The notes under the pieces are model-generated. The model had not been told where the DNA came from. It saw nothing but the letters and a program-made list of their open reading frames with translations, and ran no database searches. From positions 1 through 62,331 of the forward strand of contig NZ_CAAGHK010000012.1 in NCBI RefSeq assembly GCF_900769625.1: a stretch of DNA of 62,331 nt, read 5' to 3'. This DNA comes from an uncultured Clostridium sp. (GTDB taxonomy: Bacteria > Bacillota > Clostridia > Clostridiales > Clostridiaceae). The translations under genes and the position numbers were made by a program. Shown piece after piece: positions 36,046-43,987 of this stretch. Position 1 is the first letter of the stretch; each line of letters starts with the position of its first letter.

Positions 36046-36668
36046 ATGAAAAAGTGATATGTCTACTACTTATTGCTACAACAACATTGATTAGTGGATG
36101 TGTTAATAAAGAAGAAAAATCAATAGAATCAAAAGAAGGTGAATCTATTACTGCTAATAAATAGGTAGAAAAAAGTAATATAGAAGAAAATGATACAGCA
36201 TTAGATGATGATTTATTTAATAAAAATGTAGAAATTGAAGGGGTAGTTTATACATTGCCAGCATCGATTAATGAATTTGAACAAAATGGCTGGAAGGTTC
36301 AAGATGGAGCTGGAGAAAAAATAAAAGCAAGAGATACAAATGTAAGAGTTACTTTGAGAAAGAATAATTCAGTAATAAAAGTATCAGCGAAAAATAATAC
36401 GGCTAATGAGACAGAAGTAGAAAATTGTGATATTACCAAAATAGAGGTAAGAGAAGAAAATAAAATTTCTTTAAAACTTCCTAAGGGAATCCAAATAGGA
36501 TCTACTAAAGAAGAATTTGAATCTGCATATACAGGATTAGAAACTAAAAAGAGTGATAGCAAAAACTTTGAGTATTATAATTATTTAAAAGATGGATTAT
36601 CAATTAACATTTGTGTAAGCAAAGATACGATGAAAGTTACAACTATAGAGGTTTATTATATGAAATAA
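36046..36668 (+). pseudogene. Lipoprotein gene with frameshift and nonsense codon
   Basis: After AGGGGGAATTG the ATG at 36046 is followed by only five A (ATGAAAAAGTG). One more A would join it to the lipoprotein signal VICLLLIATTTLISGC (lipobox ISGC) in the next frame. That frame is also stopped by TAG at 36162-36164, after TANK. Beyond it the frame is open to 36668 and encodes a 165-residue extracytoplasmic domain (VVYTLPASINEFEQNGWKV...). A shorter product could start at an internal ATG or other start, but it would lack a signal peptide. Function unknown. Confidence 0.7.
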
Positions 36669-36682
36669 AAAACTAAAAAGGG

Positions 36683-36730
36683 GCTGTTGCATCAGTGGGT
36701 TTAAAAATCCGTTAGCGATAGCTTTTTTTT
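36683..36730 (+). terminator. Terminator after the broken lipoprotein gene
   Basis: GCTGTTGC pairs with GCGATAGC (with G-U pairs) over an inner GG/CC stem and is followed by eight T. Confidence 0.7.
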
Positions 36731-36965
36731 AGTTTTTTTCTGTAAAGTGCTATTAAAAATTGTATGTTTATAAAAATGGATACACTTAAACAAGGCGATA
36801 AAAAAGACTTTTTTTAAATTTAGATTATGTAATTTTTTCTGATAAAATATTTCAGCAAATGGTGCAGAATGAGCAGTTTTAAATAATATAGTATATTTTT
36901 CAGATTCAGATAACTCAGAAAATGTAAACTCATTATCATCTATTGATTTAAGTAATAGGTCATAT
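36690..36965 (-). pseudogene. Decayed open frame of unknown origin
   Basis: On the minus strand about 87 codons are open, encoding YDLLLKSIDDNEFTFSEL and later KKVFFIALFKCIHFYKH, preceded by stop codons and ending TDF-stop inside the 36683-36730 hairpin. No start codon or ribosome site is visible. The 36.67-37.21 kb gap holds nothing else recognised apart from the promoter region of the next gene. Confidence 0.25.
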
Positions 36966-37212
36966 CAATCAAATCTTTCTTATATATTTATAGCAGCATA
37001 ATTTAATACTAGTAATTAAAATTTAATACACTTAGAATTTTAAGTGGATTTTTGAATAGTTTATTATTGTCATAATAATTATTATAGAGAAAATGAATTT
37101 ATTAATATAGTTTAGTGCATTATAAAATCGAGGGTTTATATTACTTTTAAACATAATATGGTATAATAAAAAGTAACATTTAAAATTAAATTATTTAGGA
37201 GAGTGATTATTT

Positions 37213-38496
37213 TTGGACCCTAGTTATACGTGGCAGATAATTGTACTAATTTTATTAATAGCATTATCTAGCTTTTTTTCAATGTCGGAAACAGCATTGA
37301 TGTCATTAAGCAAAATAAGATTAAGGCATATGGTTGAAGAAGGAGTACCAGGAGCAAAACTTGTTGAAAGGCTTACTGAAGATCCTAACAAACTTTTAGG
37401 AGCTATATTAATAGGAAATAATGTTGTAAATATTGGAGCATCATCTCTTGCTACAATACTTGCTACGAATATTTTTGGAAGTAGTGGAGTTGGTATTGCT
37501 ACTGGTGTAATGACAATATTAGTACTTATTTTTGGTGAAATTACACCAAAGTCAATTGCAAAGCAGAAAGCTGAAGCAGTTTCTTTAAAAGTTGCAAGAT
37601 TTATTGAGTTTACAGTATTTGTATTTAAACCATTCATATATATTTTTACAATGATATCTTCTTTTTTTATACGACTTGTTGGATGTAATCCTAACGAGGA
37701 TGAATCATTTATAACAGAAGAAGAGTTAAAAACAATGGTTGGTGTTAGTGAAGAAGAAGGAGTTTTAGAAAACGTTGAAAAAGAAATGATATTTAATGTT
37801 TTTGATTTTGCTGACCAACAGGTTAAGGATGTTATGGTTCAGAGAGTTGATATTGTTTCAATTGACGAAGAAGCAACTTATGATGAAGTCATGACGGTAA
37901 TTAAGAGCGAACAGTTTTCAAGAATACCAGTATATAATCAGACAATTGATAATATTATAGGGTTTTTAAATGTTAAAGATTTAGCTATGGTTGAAAATCC
38001 ACGTGAGGATTTTAATGTGAAGAAATATATGAGGGAACCATTCTATACATTCGAATTTAAAAAAATAGTGGAACTATTTAAAGAAATGAAAAAGAGCAGA
38101 AATCATATTGCCGTAGTTTTAGATGAATATGGTGGAACCGTTGGAATAATAACAATAGAAGATTTAATTGAAGAAATAGTTGGTGATATTGAAGACGAAT
38201 ATGATGATTATAACGAATCTGTTGAAGTTGTGAAAGAAAATGAATATGTATTTGATGGAAGCGTAAGACTTCATGATATAAGTGAATTAATAGGTTTTAA
38301 TATTGATTCGGAAGAATTTGATTCAATTGGAGGCTTAATAATTGGAGAACTTGGAAGAATGCCAGAAGAAAATGAAGAAGTTCTGTTCCGAAATTTAAAA
38401 CTTGTTGCTGAAGAAGTGGAGAAAAACAGAGTTAAAAAAGTAAGAATGTTTATTTATGAAGTAGAACAATCTGAAGATAATCAATTAGAAGATTAA
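37213..38496 (+). CDS. CNNM/CorB-type membrane protein with CBS pair
   Basis: A 427-aa member of the hemolysin-C/CorB family, linked to Mg2+ or Co2+ efflux and homeostasis. DUF21 membrane domain with about four helices (1-160), then a CBS pair (about 205-320, VMVQRVDIVSIDEEATYDEVM and HIAVVLDEYGGTVGIITIEDLIEEIVGDIEDEYD), and a C-terminal CorC-HlyC domain (about 340-420). Start is TTG at 37213 behind AGGAGAG. Confidence 0.92.
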   Translation: MDPSYTWQIIVLILLIALSSFFSMSETALMSLSKIRLRHMVEEGVPGAKLVERLTEDPNKLLGAILIGNNVVNIGASSLATILATNIFGSSGVGIATGVMTILVLIFGEITPKSIAKQKAEAVSLKVARFIEFTVFVFKPFIYIFTMISSFFIRLVGCNPNEDESFITEEELKTMVGVSEEEGVLENVEKEMIFNVFDFADQQVKDVMVQRVDIVSIDEEATYDEVMTVIKSEQFSRIPVYNQTIDNIIGFLNVKDLAMVENPREDFNVKKYMREPFYTFEFKKIVELFKEMKKSRNHIAVVLDEYGGTVGIITIEDLIEEIVGDIEDEYDDYNESVEVVKENEYVFDGSVRLHDISELIGFNIDSEEFDSIGGLIIGELGRMPEENEEVLFRNLKLVAEEVEKNRVKKVRMFIYEVEQSEDNQLED

Positions 38497-38500
38497 ATTT

Positions 38501-38533
38501 AAAAACTGCTGAAACAAATTCAGCAGTTTTTTT
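38501..38533 (+). terminator. Terminator after the CorB-like gene
   Basis: AAAACTGCTGAA pairs with TTCAGCAGTTTT and is followed by TTTT. Confidence 0.9.
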
Positions 38534-38576
38534 ACAAGCGTAGAGTTGATTTTATCTGTAAAGGAGTTGAATTAAA

Positions 38577-39035
38577 ATGAATTTTATAGAAGAAGCAAAA
38601 GCAGAAGCTATTAATGCTTACAATCAAGGAGAGATTCCAGTTGGTGCTGTAATTGTAAAGGATGGTTTAATAATAGGACGTGGACATAATTTAAAAGAAA
38701 CTTTGAAGGATGTAACGGCACATGCTGAGATACTAGCAATAAAACAAGCTTCAGAATATATTGGAGACTGGAGACTTGATGGTGCAGAAATGTATGTGAC
38801 TCTTGAACCATGTCCAATGTGTGCAAGTGCGATAGTTCAAAGCCGAATTTCTAAAGTATACATTGGAACTTTCAATAAGGATATGGGAGCATGTGGTTCA
38901 GTCATAAGTTTATTAGATAGCAGGAGATTAAATTCCTTTGTTGATGTAAAGTGGCTGTATGATGAGGAGTGTTCAGATATTCTTACGAAATTTTTTGAAG
39001 AGAACAGAAACATCAATAGATATAAAGGAATATAG
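38577..39035 (+). CDS. tadA: tRNA-specific adenosine deaminase
   Basis: Zinc enzyme converting A34 to inosine in tRNA-Arg(ACG), 152 aa. The zinc ligands and catalytic glutamate are HAE at 49-51 and PCPMC (C79, C82); GAVIVKDGLIIGRGHN precedes them. AAGGAG lies before the ATG. It stands just upstream of tRNA-Ser, the SRP RNA and dnaX, a gene order common in Firmicutes. Confidence 0.94.
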   Translation: MNFIEEAKAEAINAYNQGEIPVGAVIVKDGLIIGRGHNLKETLKDVTAHAEILAIKQASEYIGDWRLDGAEMYVTLEPCPMCASAIVQSRISKVYIGTFNKDMGACGSVISLLDSRRLNSFVDVKWLYDEECSDILTKFFEENRNINRYKGI

Positions 39036-39080
39036 CAAAAAAGACTTAAAGCTCTAAAGGAAGATTTAAGTCTTTTTTGC
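39035..39080 (+). terminator. tadA terminator
   Basis: A perfect 16-bp stem GCAAAAAAGACTTAAA / TTTAAGTCTTTTTTGC. Confidence 0.9.
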
Positions 39081-39223
39081 TTATGACTATTCTTATTATG
39101 AAAGTTATTTATAATGATATTTAACACAAAAGCATAGTCTATATTAAGTTGTCCGTCTAATGGTATTATTATTGAGATTAGAGTACATTTATGGTAGAAT
39201 AATTAAGCATATAAAACAAGTGT

Positions 39224-39314
39224 GGAGAGATGTCCGAGCGGTTGAAGGAGCACGCCTGGAAAGCGTGTATAGGGGATAACTCTATCAGGGGTTCAAATCC
39301 CCTTCTCTCCGCCA
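39224..39314 (+). tRNA. tRNA-Ser (anticodon GGA)
   Basis: A 91-nt class II tRNA with a long variable arm and encoded CCA. Acceptor GGAGAGA pairs with TCTCTCC; the anticodon loop CTGGAAA gives GGA, reading UCC/UCU. Confidence 0.95.
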
Positions 39315-39377
39315 TAAATATTAAATATCGTATATGTATTAATATATAAGGTGTTGGTAAGATAATACAGTAGCTTT

Positions 39378-39447
39378 AAGAACAATATATAACCTATTAA
39401 TTTAACTGATAAATTAGCAGGTTATGTATAGTTCTTTTTTATGGCCT
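39378..39447 (+). terminator. Terminator after tRNA-Ser
   Basis: A long imperfect stem starting AAGAAC...GTTCTTTTTT with inner AACCT/AGGTT and TTAATTT/AAATTA pairings. It closes the tRNA transcript. Nothing else is recognised up to 39600. Confidence 0.75.
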
Positions 39448-39600
39448 TACTGAATTGAATGAGGTTACAAAGAAAATAGATATAAGATAACTAATAAAGA
39501 ATGTATTATTAATTTCTTTTTAATAAGTAGCAGCTGTACAGATGATATAATTTTATTTAAATATTAACAAACAAAAGATTAGAAAGGTAGGAGATTACAC

Positions 39601-40167
39601 TTGGAATTCATAATGAGCATAGATAATGGAATAATAGGATTTATGCAGAACAATGTACAAAACTCATTATTTGATAAAATAATGCCATTTATAACTGCTA
39701 TAGGAGGGCTTGAAATATGGCTTGTAATAGCAGTTGCTTTAATATGCACCAAAAAGTATAGAAAACAGGGGATAGTACTTATTGTTTCTCTTGGAGTATG
39801 TATAGTACTAGGGAGCTTGTGTATAAAGCCAATAGTAAAAAGAATAAGACCATGTGATGCTTATGATTACTTAACTTTAATAACATCGAGACCTACAGGT
39901 TATTCGTTCCCTTCAGGTCATTCAATGCGTAGCTTTGCAGCAGCTATGGTTTTATTTATGACTAATAAGAAATTTGGAATTCCAGCGTTTGTTTTAGCGT
40001 TTTTAACAGCTTTTTCTAGAGTATATTTATATGCTCACTATTTCACAGATACATTTGTAGGCGGAATTCTTGGAATGGCTTGTGCAATAGTTGTATATAA
40101 GGTATTAATAAACGATACACAGATAAATAAATTACTAGAAGATAGATGTTCAATTATATGGAATTAA
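39601..40167 (+). CDS. PAP2-family membrane phosphatase
   Basis: A 188-aa membrane protein with about five helices. The three phosphatase motifs are present: KPIVKRIRPCD, YSFPSGHSMRSFA and SRVYLYAHYFTDTFVGG. Relatives dephosphorylate undecaprenyl pyrophosphate or phosphatidate. Start is TTG at 39601, eight bases after AGGAG; an in-frame ATG at 39613 lacks a good site. Confidence 0.92.
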   Translation: MEFIMSIDNGIIGFMQNNVQNSLFDKIMPFITAIGGLEIWLVIAVALICTKKYRKQGIVLIVSLGVCIVLGSLCIKPIVKRIRPCDAYDYLTLITSRPTGYSFPSGHSMRSFAAAMVLFMTNKKFGIPAFVLAFLTAFSRVYLYAHYFTDTFVGGILGMACAIVVYKVLINDTQINKLLEDRCSIIWN

Positions 40168-40225
40168 TAAAATAAGAGTAATAAAGAATATGATAATCTT
40201 TATATAAATAACAGAGGTGATGAAG

Positions 40226-40390
40226 ATGATATATTATTGTCCAGAATGTGGTAATGCTGTAGAGCGCATAATGGGATGTGGTTCTACAGGCTATTTCTGC
40301 AACACATGTAAAAAGCTTATATCAAGCAAGGCTGTATTAACAGAAAAATTGTCAGAAGATAAAAAAGAAGATAAAAAAGAAGATAACTAA
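40226..40390 (+). CDS. Small zinc-ribbon protein
   Basis: A 54-aa protein: YYCPECGNAVERIMGCGSTGYFCNTCKKLISS followed by a charged tail with KKEDKKED repeats. The CPEC and CNTC pairs form a four-cysteine zinc ribbon like E. coli YfgJ. GAGGTG lies six bases before the ATG at 40226; an in-frame ATG at 40220 overlaps that site. Role unknown, perhaps nucleic-acid or protein binding. Confidence 0.78.
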   Translation: MIYYCPECGNAVERIMGCGSTGYFCNTCKKLISSKAVLTEKLSEDKKEDKKEDN

Positions 40391-40417
40391 GAATAATTTG
40401 ATGAGAGTAATCAGCAG

Positions 40418-40477
40418 AAAAATAGAACTTATAGGGCAGTATCTTTAGTAAGAATACTATCTTATAGGTTCTATTTT
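40418..40477 (+). terminator. Hairpin after the zinc-ribbon gene
   Basis: AAAATAGAAC...GTTCTATTTT with further inner pairing; the T run is short. Confidence 0.65.
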
Positions 40478-40552
40478 AGTTTTACATATTTAATAATGAC
40501 ATTCAAAAAAATATTATCTTGCGATTGAAACTATAAAGAAAATTATATATTC

Positions 40553-40966
40553 AAGTTAGAATTGCCCATCTGTAATACAACACAATACATTTTTCATGAA
40601 GATACATAAACATGTACACCAGTTTACACAGAATATTTTAGAGATTATAAGGTTTTTTATAAAGCATGTGAAACTGATATAAATAAAGCAAAAGAAACAA
40701 AAGAATATGGACTTGACTCAGCAAATCATCCTAATTGGTTTGATGCATCATATATTTCATGGCTTTCATATGATTCTTTACATGTGGAACTTCTAGATGT
40801 ATATCTTTATTTTATGCCAATAATAAATTGGGGAAGATTTAAAGAAGAAGGTGGCAGCTTTATGATGCCTGTTAGTGTAAGATTAAATCATGCGGCAGCT
40901 GATGGATATTTGATATCTAAAGTATTTTTAATGATTGAAGAAGAGATAAGATCGTTTAATTCTTAA
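40553..40966 (+). pseudogene. Chloramphenicol acetyltransferase-like remnant
   Basis: One frame encodes KLELPICNTTQYIFHEDT, then TAA at 40607-40609, then TCTPVYTEYFRDYKVFYKAC...WFDASYISWLSYDSL...MMPVSVRLNHAAADGYLISKVFLMIEEEI. This follows the C-terminal two thirds of type A chloramphenicol acetyltransferases, including the catalytic His in the H-A-x-x-D-G motif (NHAAADG). The N-terminal part is unrecognisable, with another stop near 40526. An internal ATG at 40784 opens only 60 codons, so a working enzyme is not expected. Confidence 0.75.
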
Positions 40967-41149
40967 AAGTATTCTTTTGAGCAATATTTTCTAATAAATT
41001 TAAAAATTATAATCTTGAATTTAGATATTTTATATGTTATCATTAGTGAGTATCAAAACAATGTAATTTATTTAATTTAATTGTATTAATAGATACTATG
41101 TGATTTGTATAAAGTATCTAAGGATAATTTATTGTACTTAAGCAGATAC

Positions 41150-41244
41150 GCAATGATTACCATGGTCTGATGTCCACTGGGGACGAGACTTTTTCTTAAA
41201 GAATTAAGAAAAGTTTGGAGGTTCAATCCCTCTTCATTCCACCA
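41150..41244 (+). pseudogene. Degenerate class II tRNA (probably tRNA-Ser) next to SRP RNA
   Basis: The acceptor GCAATGA (41150-41156) pairs with TCATTCC (one C-C mismatch), followed by A and encoded CCA at 41242-41244. A T arm GGAGG-TTCAATC-CCTCT and a long variable-arm-like hairpin (ACTTTTTCTTAA / TTAAGAAAAGT) are kept. The D and anticodon arms are not: the segment instead folds into a nested GTC..GTCC/GGAC..GAC hairpin with no usable anticodon loop. Confidence 0.6.
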
Positions 41245-41516
41245 TTGCTACGCTAGATGGGGAGTTAGCGGTGCCCTGTAACCTGCAATCCGCTATAGCA
41301 GGATTGAATTCCTTGCTTAGGTATCAGTAATTTGTAGTCTGACTTTTGTAAGTGGTGTTGATGACTGGGTCCCACGCAATGGAAGCCCATGAACCTCGTC
41401 AGGTCTGGAAGGAAGCAGCGATAAGTGGTCACTTTCGTGTGCCGTGGATCAATCTGGTCTGAGCTAACTGCAGAAGTAACGTACAGAGAGCTGATAACAA
41501 CGCAAGGTGCGTAGTT
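41245..41516 (+). ncRNA. ffs: Signal recognition particle RNA (large, Alu-containing type)
   Basis: About 270 nt, closed by CTACGC near 41249 and GCGTAG near 41509. It includes the 5' Alu-like part (GGTGCCCTGTAACC) and the universal S-domain core GAACCTCGTCAGGTCTGGAAGGAAGCAGCGATA near 41392-41424 where Ffh binds. Size and layout match the Bacillus/Clostridium scRNA, and the position before dnaX is usual. Confidence 0.93.
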
Positions 41517-41618
41517 TATTAATTGAAGTCTTCATAAGATTTATGAAGAAGTTTTGACTGAATTAAATAGGTTATTCTTCAATAGGATTAACAATATAGG
41601 ACACAATCAATAGGATAA

Positions 41619-41666
41619 GAAAATGAGGGAGTTTCATTATAAATGAAAGGCCCTCATTTTCTTTTG
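41619..41666 (+). terminator. SRP RNA terminator
   Basis: GAAAATGAGGG pairs with CCCTCATTTTC, with inner TTTCATT/AATGAAA, followed by TTTT. Confidence 0.88.
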
Positions 41667-41672
41667 TTTAAA

Positions 41673-41816
41673 TTATTTCACTATATTTTTAATACAGCCA
41701 ATGCCTTTAATTTCACATTCAACAATGTCACCTGACTTTAAGAATTTTGGAGTTTGGAATCCAATTCCTACACCGGCAGGAGTACCAATTGATATGATAG
41801 TTTCTGTTTTTAATGT
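41673..41816 (-). pseudogene. Fumarylacetoacetate-hydrolase-family fragment
   Basis: On the minus strand 47 codons encode TLKTETIISIGTPAGVGIGF...FLKSGDIVECEIKGIGCIKN, the C-terminal signature of FAH-family hydrolases (TGTPAGVG...GD.VEVEI.GIG). Stops precede it and no start is present, so only the tail survives. Confidence 0.7.
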
Positions 41817-41860
41817 AATTTATCTGAATATGTCTACATTCAAATATGGATATTTAAAGA

Positions 41861-42352
41861 TTATTTTCTTATTAAATTAATAAATGAATAAGTAATACCG
41901 CTTTTTTCATCAGTAATTTTGTCTGAGGAATATTCAATATCGTATTTAGAATAATCTATTTCAGGGAAATATGTATCACCTTCAAAAGATTGATGAACTT
42001 TTGTTAAATATAATTTCTTACAGTGAGGAAGAAGCTGTTTATATATTTCAGCGCCGCCTATAACAAAAATTTCGTCATCAGAGTTTTCATATGTTCTAAT
42101 AAATGAATCTAAATCATTAATTACAGAAACCTGTTCTGAATCAATAGTATATTTATGATCACGTGTTATTATTATGTGTTTTCTGCCTGGAAGTACTCCT
42201 GGAAGTGATTCAAAGGTTTTTCTTCCCATAAACATTGCATTACCAGAAGTTATCGATTTAAATCTCTTTAAGTCTTCTGAAATATGCCATATTAATTTGT
42301 TATCTTTTCCTATAACATTATTTTCGGCGATAGCCACTATTAGTGATAGCAT
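41861..42352 (-). CDS. folA: Dihydrofolate reductase
   Basis: A 163-aa cytoplasmic enzyme regenerating tetrahydrofolate with NADPH. Motifs: SLIVAIAENNVIGKDNKLIWHISEDL with the substrate Asp/Glu region, FMGRKTFESLP for NADPH, and IFVIGGAEIYKQLLP. It starts 26 bp after the thyA stop, forming a thyA-folA pair for thymidylate synthesis. Confidence 0.95.
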   Translation of the reverse strand: MLSLIVAIAENNVIGKDNKLIWHISEDLKRFKSITSGNAMFMGRKTFESLPGVLPGRKHIIITRDHKYTIDSEQVSVINDLDSFIRTYENSDDEIFVIGGAEIYKQLLPHCKKLYLTKVHQSFEGDTYFPEIDYSKYDIEYSSDKITDEKSGITYSFINLIRK

Positions 42353-42377
42353 ATATAGCCCTCCTTGATGTAATTTT

Positions 42378-43220
42378 TTATATTCCTAATTCAAATTTAA
42401 GCTGTGGTTTGACTGGTTCATAATCAATCATTTCAAAATCATCTATTGTAAAATCGTAGAAGTTTGTTTTACCTTCTTTAAGTACTAATTTTGGCTGTTT
42501 GTTGCTAGGTTCTCTAGCTATTAATTCCTTAGCCTGTTCTATATGTCTGTCATATATATGAAGATTATCTACAATATGCATAAACACTCCTGGTTTTAAT
42601 CCTACATGTCTTGCAACCATCATCATTAATCCTACATATTGAATTTTGTTTATATGACCAGCGGTGCAATAGTCAGAACTTCTTTGATGAAGAGTTATAT
42701 CAAGGTACTCATCTCTTACTGACCATACAGTAAGGAAAGCACATGGATATAATCCTTCAGTTTCTTCAAAATCTGCATATTGGTATAAATCTATAATATG
42801 TCTTCTAGTGTAAGGTTCATTTATTAATCCGTTTAATAGTTTATTCATTAGATTATATCTTTTAACAGTTGCGCCGTATCTTTGGCCTATAGTTCTTGTA
42901 TTATTAACTTCCCAATCTCCCCACCAGTTGATTCCTAGTTCTTCTAATACTGAAAGTTCATTTGAAGCTTTCTGATATATCCATAACATCTCTTTGATAC
43001 CTGATTTCCATGCTATAGGTCTAAGGCTTGTAATAGGGAATTCTCCTTTGCTAATGTCATATTTTTCTACAACTTGATTTATGTATATTGTATGTGCAGG
43101 AGTACCATCCTTATATTTAGGTCTTATTTTATGACCTTCTGTGCTTGTTCCGTTTGAAAGAATATCATTTAATGTATCTTTAAAAATCTTATCTGTTTTT
43201 GATATAAACTTTGTCGACAT
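42378..43220 (-). CDS. thyA: Thymidylate synthase
   Basis: A 280-aa dUMP methylase using methylene-tetrahydrofolate. The nucleophile Cys is in LYPCAFLTVWSV near residue 156, with the phosphate-binding HQRSSDY following and DNLHIYDRHIEQ near 222. The usual GLPFNI is replaced by TAGHINKIQY, so this belongs to a divergent clostridial branch of the family. AGAGGTGA precedes the ATG. It is followed by folA, whose product recycles its dihydrofolate. Confidence 0.9.
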   Translation of the reverse strand: MSTKFISKTDKIFKDTLNDILSNGTSTEGHKIRPKYKDGTPAHTIYINQVVEKYDISKGEFPITSLRPIAWKSGIKEMLWIYQKASNELSVLEELGINWWGDWEVNNTRTIGQRYGATVKRYNLMNKLLNGLINEPYTRRHIIDLYQYADFEETEGLYPCAFLTVWSVRDEYLDITLHQRSSDYCTAGHINKIQYVGLMMMVARHVGLKPGVFMHIVDNLHIYDRHIEQAKELIAREPSNKQPKLVLKEGKTNFYDFTIDDFEMIDYEPVKPQLKFELGI

Positions 43221-43298
43221 GAGTTCACCTCTAACTTTAGTATTTAATCATATTATAGCATAGACTTATTTTTATGTTCGATTAAAAAATCATATTTA

Positions 43299-43703
43299 TT
43301 AAATCAAGCTGTCTCTGAATTCAATTTCAGTGCCCTCAGGAGCTTTAACCTTGAATAAGAATCCATCTTCTACTTTATATATTTCTTCATTATTTTTTAC
43401 TTTGAATTTTGAATATCCACATTTCTTTATCTTTTCATATTCTGTATGAATATCATCTACAAAAAAGCACATATGAACGATTCCTTCATTTAAAGTACTG
43501 TATTTATTTAAAGGAATATTATTTTTAGGAGTCTGTAATTCAATCATGAAATCTCCGCATTTTAGCCATGTGTTAAAATCACGGTTATGAAAATTTTTAG
43601 TCTCATGAACAATTTCAAAATCGAGGATATTAGTATAGAAATTTAAGGATTCTTTATAGCAGTTAGTCTGAATACACACATGGTGAATAATTTTTTTTGA
43701 CAT
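43299..43703 (-). CDS. VOC-superfamily (glyoxalase-like) protein
   Basis: A 134-aa protein with the paired beta-alpha-beta-beta-beta modules of the vicinal-oxygen-chelate fold: HHVCIQTNCYKESLNFYTNILDFEIVHE at the start, and later VHMCFFVDDIHTEYEKIKKCGY ending EGTEIEF. Possible metal ligands are the first His, E in MIELQTP, the second H and the last E. Substrate unknown. Confidence 0.85.
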   Translation of the reverse strand: MSKKIIHHVCIQTNCYKESLNFYTNILDFEIVHETKNFHNRDFNTWLKCGDFMIELQTPKNNIPLNKYSTLNEGIVHMCFFVDDIHTEYEKIKKCGYSKFKVKNNEEIYKVEDGFLFKVKAPEGTEIEFRDSLI

Positions 43704-43921
43704 TTTGAATATTTCTCCTTTATATGTTTAATATTACTCTGTGTAGGCATTTTTATTAGTATAAACTAAAATTTAAAATTTCAATATATACAATATATAT
43801 TTTATAAGGTTTAATCATAAAAGTATATCATTGATATTTATTATTAATTTAGCTTTTAATGTAATAAAGTTTTATATTTGAGGTTAATTTGAATATAGAA
43901 TAGTGCATATTACTAGGTATT

Positions 43922-43949
43922 TTGAATTGAATGAGCATTAGTGTATAAT
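43922..43949 (+). promoter_or_regulatory. Promoter of dnaX
   Basis: TTGAAT and TATAAT with 16-bp spacing, about 40 bp before the dnaX start. Confidence 0.55.
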
Positions 43950-43987
43950 AAGGTTATATTTAAGATAAATAGCGAGGTGAGAGGCCT

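Noticed and set aside
40553..40966. Working chloramphenicol resistance gene
   Set aside because: The N-terminal third is lost and a TAA lies in the frame. Only a 60-codon end could be translated.
41150..41244. Selenocysteine tRNA
   Set aside because: Considered because of the UGA codon in scrA. No UCA anticodon loop and no 8-bp acceptor stem are present.
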